Assembly: GCF_900215725.1 (NCBI RefSeq)
Contig: NZ_LT962469.1
Span: forward strand, 783,365-847,364
DNA: 64,000 nucleotides
Direction: 5' to 3'
Source of the DNA: Ezakiella peruensis
Lineage (GTDB): Bacteria; Bacillota; Clostridia; Tissierellales; Peptoniphilaceae
This document shows positions 19,333-28,503 of this stretch, in pieces. The translations under genes were made by a program, and so were the position numbers. The notes beneath the pieces were generated by a model. That model did not search any database. It was not told the origin of the DNA and saw only the letters and a program-made list of their open reading frames with translations. Each line of letters begins with the position of its first letter. Positions within the stretch are counted from its first letter, which is position 1.

Positions 19333-20355
19333 CTATCTAATAAACATAGCATCGCCAAAAGAGAAGAATCTATATTTATTTTCCACAGCATATTTATAAA
19401 TATCAAGAGTCTTTTCTCTTCCGATTAAAGCAGATACCAACATAATTAAAGTTGATTTTGGCAAATGAAAATTAGTTATTAAAGAATCAATCATTTTAAA
19501 CTCATAGCCTGGATAAATATAAATATCAGTGCTATGATGACCAGGAATTAATTTTCCGTTTTCAACTGCACTTTCCAAAGTTCTTACTGTTGTGGTTCCA
19601 ACTGCAACGATTTTTTTGCCCTTAGCTTTAGCGTTATTAATCTTTTCTACAACTTCATTAGAAATAAAATAATCTTCTGAATGCATTTTATGTTTAGATG
19701 CATCTTGCTCAGTTACTGGCTTAAATGTTCCCAAGCCAACATTAAGTGTAATGTACTCTATCTCAATGCCTTTATTTTTAATCTTTTCTAGCAGTTCATT
19801 TGTAAAATGAAGCCCCGCAGTTGGGGCTGCAGCAGATCCTGGAATCCTGGAGTAAACGGTTTGATACCTCTCTTGGTCTTGTAGTTTTTCATGAATATAT
19901 GGTGGCAATGGCATAGTACCGATTTCTTCTAAGATTTCTAAGAGAACGCCCTTATAATGCATTTTAACGGTGCGTATACCTTCTTCATCAAAACTTAAAA
20001 CTTCTAGCATAAGCTTATCGCCGAAGTAAAATTTACTGCCTACTTTTGCTTTTTTGCCTGGTTTTACCAAGCATTCCCATATATCCTTTTTCTTTTCATG
20101 TAGAAGTAAAAATTCTACACTTTCATCTTTGTTTTCTCTAGATCCATAAATCCTTGCAGGAATTACACGAGAGTTATTTAAAACTAAAATATCACCTTCA
20201 TCAAGTAAATCCGCAATATCTGAAAATTTTTTATCTATAATCTTATCTTGATCCTTATAATAGCACAATAGTTTTGAATCGTCTCTGTGTTCAAGCGGAT
20301 GCTGAGCGATTAATTCTTCAGGTAAATAAAAATCGTAATCATTAATATCAATCAT
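19333..20355 (-). CDS. queA: S-adenosylmethionine:tRNA ribosyltransferase-isomerase
   Basis: 340 residues. It adds an epoxycyclopentane ring from SAM to preQ1-tRNA in queuosine synthesis. Family blocks are intact: start [40 protein letters not shown] and TTTVRTLES, then the end block LITNFHLPKSTLIMLVSA. The start overlaps the spoIID-like stop by eight bases. queA-tgt linkage is typical of Firmicutes. Confidence 0.97.
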   Translation of the reverse strand: MIDINDYDFYLPEELIAQHPLEHRDDSKLLCYYKDQDKIIDKKFSDIADLLDEGDILVLNNSRVIPARIYGSRENKDESVEFLLLHEKKKDIWECLVKPGKKAKVGSKFYFGDKLMLEVLSFDEEGIRTVKMHYKGVLLEILEEIGTMPLPPYIHEKLQDQERYQTVYSRIPGSAAAPTAGLHFTNELLEKIKNKGIEIEYITLNVGLGTFKPVTEQDASKHKMHSEDYFISNEVVEKINNAKAKGKKIVAVGTTTVRTLESAVENGKLIPGHHSTDIYIYPGYEFKMIDSLITNFHLPKSTLIMLVSALIGREKTLDIYKYAVENKYRFFSFGDAMFIR

Positions 20356-21583
20356 AAATTTTCTTAACTTCTGCTCCTTCGTAATAAAATTTTACTATAT
20401 CTATATAATTAAAGTTCTGTTTAGCCATTTCATTAGCGCCATATTGGCTCATACCAACACCATGACCAACCCCCATTCCAACAAACTCTACTTCATCGTT
20501 TACACCATTGTTATATAAAGTAAAAGAGTCACTTGCCCTTCCATACCCTTGCAAAAGGCAGGATTTATATAGGCTTTCATTTTGATTAGTACCTTCCATA
20601 AGAGCAGGTGAATTTATTTCAAATTTGGTGGATTTTAAATTTGATACTCCCATTAGACTTCTAAATCTTTCAGCTCTTAATGAAACTTTACCTCCAGCGT
20701 ATTCAACACCAACAGAAACAATCCTTCCCAAATCATTTTTATTGAAAACAATCGATGTAAAATTCGACATCTTTGTAGCTTTTGATAAATTTTGGTCCAT
20801 TACAGCTATGTTCGTCTTATAATTCCAGTTTACTCTAGGCGAATTTATTGAGTAAGGATCGCTTTTTGAAATCAAATAAGGAAAATTAGTTCCCCAAGCA
20901 TCTTTAGAAGCAGCTGTAACACCTCCACTAGTAGATCCATAAGTGGCATCAATAATTTCATCGTTATAAACTATGACCTCTCCCCTAGTCTCATTAACTG
21001 CATCTTTTATCTTTTGGCTTACACCTTTATTACCCCTATAGACTTGAGAGACAGCATCAGATGTGAGATTATATCCTTTATCAATAAATTTTTTACTGTT
21101 GTATAAGGCGTATGACCTTGCGGCTAAAGCTTGTGCTTTTATAGCTTCAACTTCAAAAGAGTCGCCTACTTCATTGGCCACGACTGAATATATATAGGTC
21201 TCCATGTCAATTATATTAACCAACGACCTACCATTTTCAGCTAATGTAAAGGCTCCATTGTACTCATGGTTATTATATAAAATTGTATTGTTATTTGCTT
21301 TAACCTTTACATCCATATACGGTCCATAATTATTAGATGCTGACTCTACAATAATTCCGTTATTGTAATAAATTCTTATATTATTGTCATATATAGTTTC
21401 AATAATATTGTATCCATCAAGCAATTGAAATCCTTCACTCGTTTGAAGATTAAAGCCGTCGTCAGAAGAGCATATCTTTACCCTTAGCTCACCTGCATCG
21501 ATAAAGTTGTCTGCATTTACTTTCTCAGTACTTATTGTAAAAACAAATAATATTGTTAATAACAAAATCAAAAATTTCTTCAT
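20348..21583 (-). CDS. SpoIID/LytB-domain cell-wall protein
   Basis: 411 residues. A Sec signal peptide (hydrophobic 3-20, cleavage near VNA) is followed by a SpoIID/LytB domain with the [24 protein letters not shown] region and the C-terminal [16 protein letters not shown] motif. SpoIID-type proteins are lytic transglycosylases that cut denuded glycan strands; related domains occur in non-sporulating species as wall amidase enhancers. It overlaps ruvB by four bases and queA by eight, so it is expressed with repair and tRNA-modification genes. A role in sporulation cannot be inferred from this gene alone. Confidence 0.88.
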   Translation of the reverse strand: MKKFLILLLTILFVFTISTEKVNADNFIDAGELRVKICSSDDGFNLQTSEGFQLLDGYNIIETIYDNNIRIYYNNGIIVESASNNYGPYMDVKVKANNNTILYNNHEYNGAFTLAENGRSLVNIIDMETYIYSVVANEVGDSFEVEAIKAQALAARSYALYNSKKFIDKGYNLTSDAVSQVYRGNKGVSQKIKDAVNETRGEVIVYNDEIIDATYGSTSGGVTAASKDAWGTNFPYLISKSDPYSINSPRVNWNYKTNIAVMDQNLSKATKMSNFTSIVFNKNDLGRIVSVGVEYAGGKVSLRAERFRSLMGVSNLKSTKFEINSPALMEGTNQNESLYKSCLLQGYGRASDSFTLYNNGVNDEVEFVGMGVGHGVGMSQYGANEMAKQNFNYIDIVKFYYEGAEVKKIYD

Positions 21584-22584
21584 AATTCACCCTTGTAATC
21601 AATGTTTAAGTGTTCTGCTGCCTGGCGAGTAGCAATTCTTCCTCTAGGTGTTCTAAGTAAAAAACCAATTTGCAAAAGATAAGGTTCGTACACATCCTCA
21701 ATAGTTGAACGGTCCTCTGCAGTAGCTGCACTTAATGTATCAAGCCCTACAGGTCTACCAGCAAATGTAACAAGCAGAGTTTGCAAGATTTTTCTGTCAG
21801 TCTTATCCAAACCTAACTCATCAATTTCTAACATTTTTAGAGCCTTATCGGCATTTGATTTAGAGATTACACCATCACCTTTTACAATAGCATAGTCTCT
21901 AACTCTTTTTAAAAGTCTATTTGCAATTCTTGGCGTACCCCTACTTCTTCTAGCGATTTCGTAAGCGCCATCGTCTTCAATTTTAACATTTAAAATTTTA
22001 GCTGATCTAATAACTATATCTTTTAAGCTCTCAACATCATAAAGATCTAAATTTAGCTGCACACCAAATCTGTCTCTAAAAGGAGAGCTGAGTAGTCCAG
22101 CCCTTGTTGTAGCACCAATTAAAGTGAATGGTTCAATATCAAGCCTCAAACTTCTTGCAGTCGGTCCTTTACCTACAATCATATCCAGGCAAAAATCTTC
22201 CATAGCAGGATATAAAATTTCTTCGACAGATCTTGATAGCCTATGAATTTCGTCAATGAAAAGTACATCGCCTGTATTAAGATTGGTCATAAGACTTGCC
22301 AAATCTCCTGGCCTTTCAATTGCAGGACCACTTGTAACTTTTAAATTTACACCCATCTCATTTGCAATAATAGTTGCAAGAGTTGTTTTGCCAAGTCCTG
22401 GTGGCCCATACAACAACACGTGATCGAGGGTATCCTTCCTAATCTTTGCTGAGTCTATAAATATATTTAATTTACTCTTAACCTTATGTTGACCAATATA
22501 ATCCTCAAGCCACCTGGGCCTCAGGCTATTATCAAATACATCTTCATTAGATTGTAAATTGCTTGAAACAATTCTATCACTCAT
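21580..22584 (-). CDS. ruvB: Holliday junction branch migration DNA helicase RuvB
   Basis: 334 residues. AAA+ motor of the RuvAB complex: Walker A GPPGLGKT at 60-67, Walker [10 protein letters not shown] at about 103-111, sensor motif GATTRAG, and the C-terminal winged helix with RTPRGRIAT. The start follows the ruvA stop by 11 bases. Confidence 0.98.
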   Translation of the reverse strand: MSDRIVSSNLQSNEDVFDNSLRPRWLEDYIGQHKVKSKLNIFIDSAKIRKDTLDHVLLYGPPGLGKTTLATIIANEMGVNLKVTSGPAIERPGDLASLMTNLNTGDVLFIDEIHRLSRSVEEILYPAMEDFCLDMIVGKGPTARSLRLDIEPFTLIGATTRAGLLSSPFRDRFGVQLNLDLYDVESLKDIVIRSAKILNVKIEDDGAYEIARRSRGTPRIANRLLKRVRDYAIVKGDGVISKSNADKALKMLEIDELGLDKTDRKILQTLLVTFAGRPVGLDTLSAATAEDRSTIEDVYEPYLLQIGFLLRTPRGRIATRQAAEHLNIDYKGEL

Positions 22585-22595
22585 AATATCATCCT

Positions 22596-23165
22596 TTAAT
22601 TAATCGTCTTTAAAAAGACTTTAATCATTTCATCAAGCTCTAAACCTTTTAAGTCTAGTTTTGCTATGTGTTTTGTAATTTCGTATCTAGAATAACCTAA
22701 ACCTTCCAGTGCATCAATTAAATCAATATCAGGATTATCAGCAAGCTCATCACTAGAAACGATAAATGATTTTACCTTATCTTTTAACTCGATAATAATT
22801 CGAGCAGCTGTTTTTGCCCCAATTCCGGGACAGGTTGCAAGTAATTTATCATCACCTATATTTATTGCATTGACAATTTCATCTGTATTTAAGGCTCCAA
22901 CAATACCCAGGGCTGTTTTAGGACCAACCTTAGAAACTGTTCTTAGCAAATTGAAGATCCATTTTTGATCTTCATTGTAAAAGCCAAAAATAGCTATCCT
23001 ATTTTCAGATACTATCTGTTCAGCAAAAATCATCCTCTCACTACCCACAGATACATGGTCTCTCAAAGAAGTGGGGACTTCTAGCTTATAACCAATTCCA
23101 TTTATATCTATAACTATATTTTCAGAATCAACTTTAACTATCTTTCCTTCAAAATATTCGTACAT
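22596..23165 (-). CDS. ruvA: Holliday junction DNA helicase subunit RuvA
   Basis: 189 residues. It binds four-way DNA junctions and loads RuvB. The N-terminal OB fold ([12 protein letters not shown] start, [10 protein letters not shown]-like middle) is followed by helix-hairpin-helix motifs ([13 protein letters not shown], then [19 protein letters not shown]) and the short domain III that contacts RuvB ([13 protein letters not shown]). It lies two bases after ruvC. Confidence 0.97.
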   Translation of the reverse strand: MYEYFEGKIVKVDSENIVIDINGIGYKLEVPTSLRDHVSVGSERMIFAEQIVSENRIAIFGFYNEDQKWIFNLLRTVSKVGPKTALGIVGALNTDEIVNAINIGDDKLLATCPGIGAKTAARIIIELKDKVKSFIVSSDELADNPDIDLIDALEGLGYSRYEITKHIAKLDLKGLELDEMIKVFLKTIN

Positions 23166-23167
23166 AC

Positions 23168-23662
23168 CTACTCCATCCTATATTGATCTTTGAATCTACC
23201 AGCAAATGATAAACAAATTGCAATTGCAATAGCATCTGCAGCATCATCTGGTTGTGGCATATGATCCATATTAAGTAAATTCTTAACCATTAATTGTACT
23301 TGCTTTTTATCAGCCCTTCCGTAACCAGTAATAGTCTGCTTTACTTGCAAAGGTGTAAATTCATATAATGGTAATTCATGTTGTTGACAACATAAAACTT
23401 GAACACCTCTTGCTTGGGCAACTTTAATAGCAGTTGTGGCATTTCTGTTATAAAACAATTCCTCAACTGCAACAATCTCTGGTTTGTATCTATTAATTAA
23501 AAAATCTAAATCATCATATAATAATTTTAAACGTTCTGGAAAAGTAATATCTGGTTCTGAATTTATGATGCCATAATCAACTAGCTTTAATTTATTACCT
23601 TCTTCATCTATAATTCCAAATCCAAGAATTGCAAGACCAGGGTCTAATCCTAAAATTCTCAT
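23168..23662 (-). CDS. ruvC: Crossover junction endodeoxyribonuclease RuvC
   Basis: 164 residues. It resolves Holliday junctions; RNase H-like fold. The four catalytic acids are recognisable: D7 (GLDPGL), E67/E68 (VEELFYNRN) and D140/D143 (PDDAADAIAIA). It is first in the ruvC-A-B-spoIID-queA-tgt operon, with a good promoter at 23678-23706. Confidence 0.97.
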   Translation of the reverse strand: MRILGLDPGLAILGFGIIDEEGNKLKLVDYGIINSEPDITFPERLKLLYDDLDFLINRYKPEIVAVEELFYNRNATTAIKVAQARGVQVLCCQQHELPLYEFTPLQVKQTITGYGRADKKQVQLMVKNLLNMDHMPQPDDAADAIAIAICLSFAGRFKDQYRME

Positions 23663-23677
23663 AATATCCTCTGGTCA

Positions 23678-23706
23678 ATTATAACAGATAGCAGAAAAAA
23701 TTACAA
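23678..23706 (-). promoter_or_regulatory. Promoter of the ruvCAB operon
   Basis: Minus strand: TTGTAA (23701-23706), 17-nt spacer, TATAAT (23678-23683), just downstream of the previous gene's terminator. No LexA-type box was recognised. Confidence 0.75.
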
Positions 23707-23730
23707 TAAAAAAAGGGCTTAAAGCCCTTG
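23704..23730 (-). terminator. Terminator after the CBS/ACT gene
   Basis: Minus strand: AAGGGCTTTAAGCCCTT then TTTTTATTG. It lies just after the stop codon at 23736; its T-tract abuts the ruvC -35 box. Confidence 0.88.
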
Positions 23731-23735
23731 ATATT

Positions 23736-24356
23736 CTATAGAGCGCCTATTTTAAATCCTTCTTTTTCAACTTTTTCGCTGATATCTTGGATATTATCGG
23801 CTTCAACTCTAACTAAAACTTTTAAGATTCCCATTACTTTTGCATCCATTACAACCATGCTTGCAACGTTTACATCTTCTCTTCTAAATACATTCAATAA
23901 ACGAGATAATTGTCCTGGTATATTAAAAATGTAGACAATCATTTGTTTGCCTTTTCCAAGATTGAATAAATCTGAGAAAGCTTTAAATATTGCTGCGTGG
24001 GTTAAAATTCCTAAAAATTTACCATCCACATTTATAACGGGTAAAAATGGAATGTTAAGTTTTTCAATCGCATATGATGCCTTATCAATTCCATCATCTG
24101 GATCCAAACTGTTGATATCAGTCTTCATGAATTCCTTAGTTTTTAAATTTAAGAATTCGTCTTTTGATAGGTCCTTATTGTAGTATGCTTCAAATATATC
24201 AGCCCTCATCAGATAACCAACAAATTTGTCACCCTCAACAACAGGTAGACTCATGAAGTTTTGTTTATCCAATTTTTCCATAGCGGTTTTAATGCTATCT
24301 TCTGCATTAATGAGAGTCAGCTGACTTTTTTCAAGAATGTGATTCTTTACGTACAT
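23736..24356 (-). CDS. CBS-domain pair with C-terminal ACT-like domain (AcuB-like)
   Basis: 206 residues from an ATG seven bases after AGGAGGT. Two CBS motifs are visible (FMSLPVVEGDKFVGYL at about 32-47 and IPFLPVINVDGKFLGILT at about 100-117), followed by an ACT-like fold (MIVYIFNIPGQLSRLLNVF). AcuB of Bacillus has the same order. CBS pairs sense adenine nucleotides; ACT domains usually bind small ligands. The ligand and target here are unknown. The ribosome site lies inside the end of the penicillin-binding protein gene, so the two are coupled. Confidence 0.8.
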   Translation of the reverse strand: MYVKNHILEKSQLTLINAEDSIKTAMEKLDKQNFMSLPVVEGDKFVGYLMRADIFEAYYNKDLSKDEFLNLKTKEFMKTDINSLDPDDGIDKASYAIEKLNIPFLPVINVDGKFLGILTHAAIFKAFSDLFNLGKGKQMIVYIFNIPGQLSRLLNVFRREDVNVASMVVMDAKVMGILKVLVRVEADNIQDISEKVEKEGFKIGAL

Positions 24357-24366
24357 AATATACCTC

Positions 24367-25716
24367 CTATTTATTTTGTTCAAGCAATGATTTAAAAATG
24401 CTTACAGGTATATTATACCCCATTTCATCAATATTCTCAACTACTATTGTAATAATCATTGGTTTTTCTCCAGAAACAAATCCCGTAAACCAATAATTAT
24501 ATTTTTTCCCTGGTAATTGTGCCGTTCCTGTTTTACCGCCGCAATTTTCTCCGATACCATAGCCAGAGGCTGTGCCAACCTTTACAACATCAAACATCGC
24601 ATCTTTTATATAATCAGCTTGCCATTTTTCTATCGGAAGATTATATTTTTTTGCCTTTTGCTTTCTAGAAAATTTAAAATCATTTGTAATAATATAATCA
24701 ATATATCTTGGAGAGTAAAAATATCCGCCATTATAAATTGCTTGAGTCGTTAAATTTATTGCCATTGGAGAAGCCGTTACTTCGCCCTGACCTATCTGTA
24801 AGATTGCATTTTTAAATTCATTATCTCCTTTTCTGATTGAAAAAGCGTATTTTCCTCCAGTAGCTTTTTGAATAGTATTATTTATATTTTCAGTTAATTC
24901 AATTAGTGAGTCAGTATATAGAGACCCTTTTTCTACAAAATATGTGTTCAGAGAATTTACTAAAGCCTTATGCAAGTCTGTCTTACCGTAAACTATTTTC
25001 CCGTAGTTTGAAACTGATCCGTCTCCAATATCTATGCTGCCCTTATCATCGTAATCTAAATTATCTGTGTTATTTAAAATATTTACTGCACTTATTATTT
25101 TATAAACCGATCCTGGGCTGTACTTGCCATCAGATACTCTATCAAGCATTACGCTTTCTTCAGAGCTAATCGCTTCTTCGAGTTTTATTTCATCAAACTT
25201 ACCATTAGCATAATAGGTCAAAACATCCCCATTTCTTGGATCAGTAATAACCACAGCGCCTTTATAATTCTTCATTAATTGCATTGATCTTTTTTGCAAA
25301 TCATGATCAACAGTTAATCTAAGATGCTCACCCGATTTAAAATTATTAATCTTATTTAAAAGCTTAGTCCACTCGCTTACCTGGGATGAACCTTGTAATG
25401 TCCCATTATAAAGACTTTCTAATCCACTTGCCCCATATTTATAATCTACGTATCCAATCAAATGAGAATAAAGACTTGGATAATTATATTGTCTAATATA
25501 TTTTTCGCCATCATATACAGAATAGTTTATAAGCTTATCGTTTCTATCATATATATTTCCTCTTTTTACACTTACCATGCTCCTATGTGCCCTACTGTCA
25601 TATTTAGAGCCGACCAAGTATTTTTGTCCAGCAGTTCCTAGGAGTGTAAGAACGAATATTGAAAATATAGATACGATAATAAATACCAAAATAAAAAATC
25701 TAATTCTTTTATCCAT
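24367..25716 (-). CDS. Class B penicillin-binding protein (peptidoglycan transpeptidase)
   Basis: 449 residues. An N-terminal transmembrane anchor (about 6-28), a short pedestal region, then the transpeptidase domain with SxxK at S203-K206 (PGSVYK), SxN at 255-257 and KTG at 395-397. It resembles the PbpA-type enzymes of Clostridia and Actinobacteria that sit beside a SEDS gene and an FHA gene, as here. It should cross-link peptidoglycan made by its SEDS partner, and overlaps that gene by eight bases. Confidence 0.93.
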   Translation of the reverse strand: MDKRIRFFILVFIIVSIFSIFVLTLLGTAGQKYLVGSKYDSRAHRSMVSVKRGNIYDRNDKLINYSVYDGEKYIRQYNYPSLYSHLIGYVDYKYGASGLESLYNGTLQGSSQVSEWTKLLNKINNFKSGEHLRLTVDHDLQKRSMQLMKNYKGAVVITDPRNGDVLTYYANGKFDEIKLEEAISSEESVMLDRVSDGKYSPGSVYKIISAVNILNNTDNLDYDDKGSIDIGDGSVSNYGKIVYGKTDLHKALVNSLNTYFVEKGSLYTDSLIELTENINNTIQKATGGKYAFSIRKGDNEFKNAILQIGQGEVTASPMAINLTTQAIYNGGYFYSPRYIDYIITNDFKFSRKQKAKKYNLPIEKWQADYIKDAMFDVVKVGTASGYGIGENCGGKTGTAQLPGKKYNYWFTGFVSGEKPMIITIVVENIDEMGYNIPVSIFKSLLEQNK

Positions 25717-26905
25717 TGTACGACCTCAAGCTAGCTTGCATTGATCCAAGCATTATAAATGAACTAAGCATGGAGCTGCCACCGTAAGATAAAAATGGTG
25801 CTGTAATACCTGTTAAAGGAATGATATTAAGTGTCCCTAATAAAATAACCAAGAATTGCATCATATAAAAAGATGCTATCAAGGCTGATATTTTTTTGTA
25901 AAAGTCATTATTAACATTCATTGATAATAATAATCCATCAATAGAAAGAATTAAATACAATAAGATAATTGCAATACCAATAAGTAATCCCATTTCTTCA
26001 ATTATGCAAGCTATAATCATATCGCTTAAGTTTACAGGAATAATATTTGGAATTCCAAGTCCCAAACCTGTGCCTAAAAATCCCCCATTAGCCATTGAAG
26101 TAATAGCAGTTACTACTTGATAGCTTGTAGATTTATATTGTTTGAATGGGTGCATCCATGTATAAAATCTAATCCTAACGTGAGGTAAAATTAAATAGCC
26201 AACATAGCCTGCAAGAACAAACAAAACAAGAGTAAATATAAAATATCTTTTATCTTTTACAAACATCAATAAGTAAGCCAGAAGCAAGGCAAAAAGTATT
26301 AAGGCTGACCCAAGGTCTTTTTGTATAACAAGCAGTCCCATATAGGTAAGAGTTAAAATTATATTTACTAAATTATAAGTTACCCCAAAAATCTTTTCGC
26401 TAGGAGATGAAGCTAGCTGAAAAATATAAAGTATCTTTATAATTTCCATCGGTTGAAAAAGGTGGCCAAATATTCTCACCCAGTTTTTTGCCCCGTGGTC
26501 CACTACACCAAAAGTCAAGGTGATTGCAAAGAGAAAAAATATGCCTCCAATGTAATATAAGTATAGCTTATTTAAAAATTTTAAATTTTTAACTGCTATA
26601 TATGATATATACATTAAAATTGATCCAATACAGAACCAGAACATTTGCTTGAAGCCGTATTCTGGACTGAGCCTAAAGATTTCTATTACTCCAATAGAAA
26701 AAATCATAGACACAATAGCATAGTGTCGACCAAAGCCAAGCATCCGAGAATTTAAAAATACATTTACAAGTCCAACCACCAAAATAACAACCGGATAAAA
26801 AATATACTTACTAGAAAAATTATGAATTGGATAAAATGCTAAAACAATTATTGCCAAGACTTGAAACAAAAGAACATAGTAATAGCTTGAAAAAGTCTTC
26901 TTCAT
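25709..26905 (-). CDS. SEDS-family peptidoglycan glycosyltransferase (FtsW/RodA/SpoVE)
   Basis: 398 residues with about ten hydrophobic segments. SEDS features include a GAKNWVRIFGHLFQPMEI block (the RodA/FtsW GA.RWI.....QPSE pattern), QKDLGSALIL, and the late PLTGITAPFLSYGGSSML motif. It polymerises lipid II into glycan strands and is coupled with the class B PBP downstream. Whether it serves division or elongation cannot be told from sequence. It is sandwiched between FHA and PBP genes with four-base and eight-base overlaps. Confidence 0.93.
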   Translation of the reverse strand: MKKTFSSYYYVLLFQVLAIIVLAFYPIHNFSSKYIFYPVVILVVGLVNVFLNSRMLGFGRHYAIVSMIFSIGVIEIFRLSPEYGFKQMFWFCIGSILMYISYIAVKNLKFLNKLYLYYIGGIFFLFAITLTFGVVDHGAKNWVRIFGHLFQPMEIIKILYIFQLASSPSEKIFGVTYNLVNIILTLTYMGLLVIQKDLGSALILFALLLAYLLMFVKDKRYFIFTLVLFVLAGYVGYLILPHVRIRFYTWMHPFKQYKSTSYQVVTAITSMANGGFLGTGLGLGIPNIIPVNLSDMIIACIIEEMGLLIGIAIILLYLILSIDGLLLSMNVNNDFYKKISALIASFYMMQFLVILLGTLNIIPLTGITAPFLSYGGSSMLSSFIMLGSMQASLRSYNG

Positions 26906-27315
26906 TTCATTACCTCTATTCTAATATCTGCTCCACCAATACTTATGATATCGCCTTTTTTTATTACAGCTCTCTTAATTTTTTTGCCATTAACAAAAGT
27001 TCCATTTGAGCTTTTTTGATCGACAATGAAAAATTCTTCTCCATTATCTATAATTTGAAAATGTCTCTTGGATACTGCTAAATCTTTTGTTGTATAGTCG
27101 TTATCAACACCCCTACCAAGTGTAAAATTATTAATAATAGGGACATCAACAATTTGGCTTCCTTCAATTATTCTAATAATAGTAATCCTATTTTTGCTTT
27201 CTTTTGTAAAATAGGTTAAAATATCTTTAAGGATATTGATAATAAAATAATACACAACAAGAATAAATAAATATTTAAAAATTGTGGATATAATAGAAAA
27301 TAAATCGAAATTCAT
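26902..27315 (-). CDS. Membrane-anchored FHA-domain protein
   Basis: 137 residues. One transmembrane segment (about 10-30) is followed by a forkhead-associated domain with LGRG (63-66 region), SKRHFQI and SSNGTFVNGKKI, the residues that bind phosphothreonine. FHA proteins beside SEDS/PBP genes are known to link Ser/Thr kinase signalling to wall synthesis; no kinase gene lies in this window. It is the first gene of the FHA-SEDS-PBP-CBS operon and only 26 bases separate it from the divergent recX. Confidence 0.88.
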   Translation of the reverse strand: MNFDLFSIISTIFKYLFILVVYYFIINILKDILTYFTKESKNRITIIRIIEGSQIVDVPIINNFTLGRGVDNDYTTKDLAVSKRHFQIIDNGEEFFIVDQKSSNGTFVNGKKIKRAVIKKGDIISIGGADIRIEVMK

Positions 27316-27341
27316 ATTTGCTCCTAAAAATGAGGTGTTAA

Positions 27342-27779
27342 ATGAGAACTTGTATGGAAGAGTGCCTAAATTATTTAAAGTTTAGTCGCACTGAAAAAGA
27401 AGTAAGAAATTATCTCTATGAAATGGATTATAAGACCAATGAAATAGAAGATGCAATAGCCTATGCTAAAGAACTAAAATATATTGATGACTACGATTAT
27501 GCTTACGCATATGTAAATGACCATGTTTTAATTAATAAGTGGGGCCCGATTAAAATAAAACTAAAATTAAAAGAAAAAGGAATCCCCGAGGAATATATCA
27601 ACAATGCCCTAATGGATAATGAGAAAGATATAATGAATAATCTTTATCAGCAATTTGAAAAAAAGGCAAATAGCCTAGATCTAAGTGATCAAAAAGATAA
27701 AAATAAAATAATTAGACATTTGTTAAATAAGGGTTATAATTACAGCGAAATATCAGAGGTGCTTAACTCTTATGAATAA
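27342..27779 (+). CDS. recX: RecX-family regulatory protein
   Basis: 145 residues. RecX proteins bind RecA filaments and inhibit strand exchange. The three-helix repeats are visible (CLNYLKFSRTEKEVRNYL, then YIDDYDYAYAYVNDHV, then KWGPIKIKLKLKEKGI), matching the RecX pattern. Start ATG at 27342 follows GAGGTG. No recA is in this window. It overlaps the following GIY-YIG gene by eight bases. Confidence 0.85.
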   Translation: MRTCMEECLNYLKFSRTEKEVRNYLYEMDYKTNEIEDAIAYAKELKYIDDYDYAYAYVNDHVLINKWGPIKIKLKLKEKGIPEEYINNALMDNEKDIMNNLYQQFEKKANSLDLSDQKDKNKIIRHLLNKGYNYSEISEVLNSYE

Positions 27780-28026
27780 TTATTATGTCTATATATTAGA
27801 ATGCAATGACGGGAGTTATTATTGTGGAATCACTACCAACCTTCAAAGAAGATTAGACCAGCATAACAAAGGTACTGCAAGTAAGTGTACCAGAGCGAGA
27901 CTTCCTGTTAAAATGGTTTACCATGAAAATGATCACTCTAAATCTACCGCATTAAAAAGAGAAGCACAAATAAAAAAGCTTACCCATAAACAAAAATATG
28001 AGCTTATTAAAAATTCCGAAACTTAG
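27772..28026 (+). CDS. GIY-YIG nuclease-superfamily protein (YhbQ/UPF0213 type)
   Basis: 84 residues. The fold signature YVYILECNDGSYYCGIT (GIY-YIG variant, 5-21), R27-R28 in LQRRLDQHNKG, and the late E in ALKREAQIKKL are present. This small family is related to the UvrC nuclease domain; some members degrade ssDNA, but most have no proven role. It is coupled to recX by overlap and ends in a terminator. Confidence 0.88.
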   Translation: MNNYYVYILECNDGSYYCGITTNLQRRLDQHNKGTASKCTRARLPVKMVYHENDHSKSTALKREAQIKKLTHKQKYELIKNSET

Positions 28027-28041
28027 GTATCGGTTTTTTTA
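28013..28041 (+). terminator. Terminator after the GIY-YIG gene
   Basis: CCGAAACTTAGGTATCGG followed by seven T. The stem is only four to five pairs, but the T-run is strong. The hairpin includes the stop codon. Confidence 0.6.
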
Positions 28042-28044
28042 TTG

Positions 28045-28458
28045 CTAATTTTTATCTACAGGTACGCTTTCGAGTTTTTCTCCTTCGTCTGCCTTTCTAT
28101 TTTTAGGAATTGGCTTTTTGCCTCGACCTTTTTTATTTCTTTTTTTGTTTTTCCCATACATAATGCCTATCATGCTTGCATAAATAATTGAAACAAGTCC
28201 AACGCTTCCGCATATAATAGCTGTTTCTAAATCATTTACATTGGTCCTTATTATGCTGCTCTCTCCGTTAAGTATAAGCAACTTTAATGCATATAAAACC
28301 AAGACAATACCTGGGATAAACTTTATTATCCTTCGTCTTGGAAACAATATATGAAGTACCATAACAAAAATTGCTGCAAGTAAAAAGTAATATAACTTTG
28401 AACTAACATTCGAAGTGTATGGTATTAATTCTTTTAAAATTTTTAAAATTTGATCCAT
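28045..28458 (-). CDS. Small integral membrane protein, unknown function
   Basis: 137 residues. I do not recognise a family. Three hydrophobic segments are visible (about 22-40, 48-66 and 78-101), followed by a very basic cytoplasmic-type tail (GKNKKRNKKGRGKKPIPKNRK) and an acidic end. The ATG at 28458 follows GGAGGTGGAGAG; a GTG four codons upstream sits inside that site. It lies 33 bases after the lipoprotein gene and is probably its operon partner downstream of the two-component system. Confidence 0.7.
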   Translation of the reverse strand: MDQILKILKELIPYTSNVSSKLYYFLLAAIFVMVLHILFPRRRIIKFIPGIVLVLYALKLLILNGESSIIRTNVNDLETAIICGSVGLVSIIYASMIGIMYGKNKKRNKKGRGKKPIPKNRKADEGEKLESVPVDKN

Positions 28459-28503
28459 AAATCTCTCCACCTCCAGTATAAACTAAAAGTGCAAAAATAT
28501 CAA

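Noticed and set aside
20348-21583. Sporulation of the organism inferred from the SpoIID-like gene
   Set aside because: SpoIID/LytB domains also occur in non-spore-formers, and no other sporulation gene is in this window.
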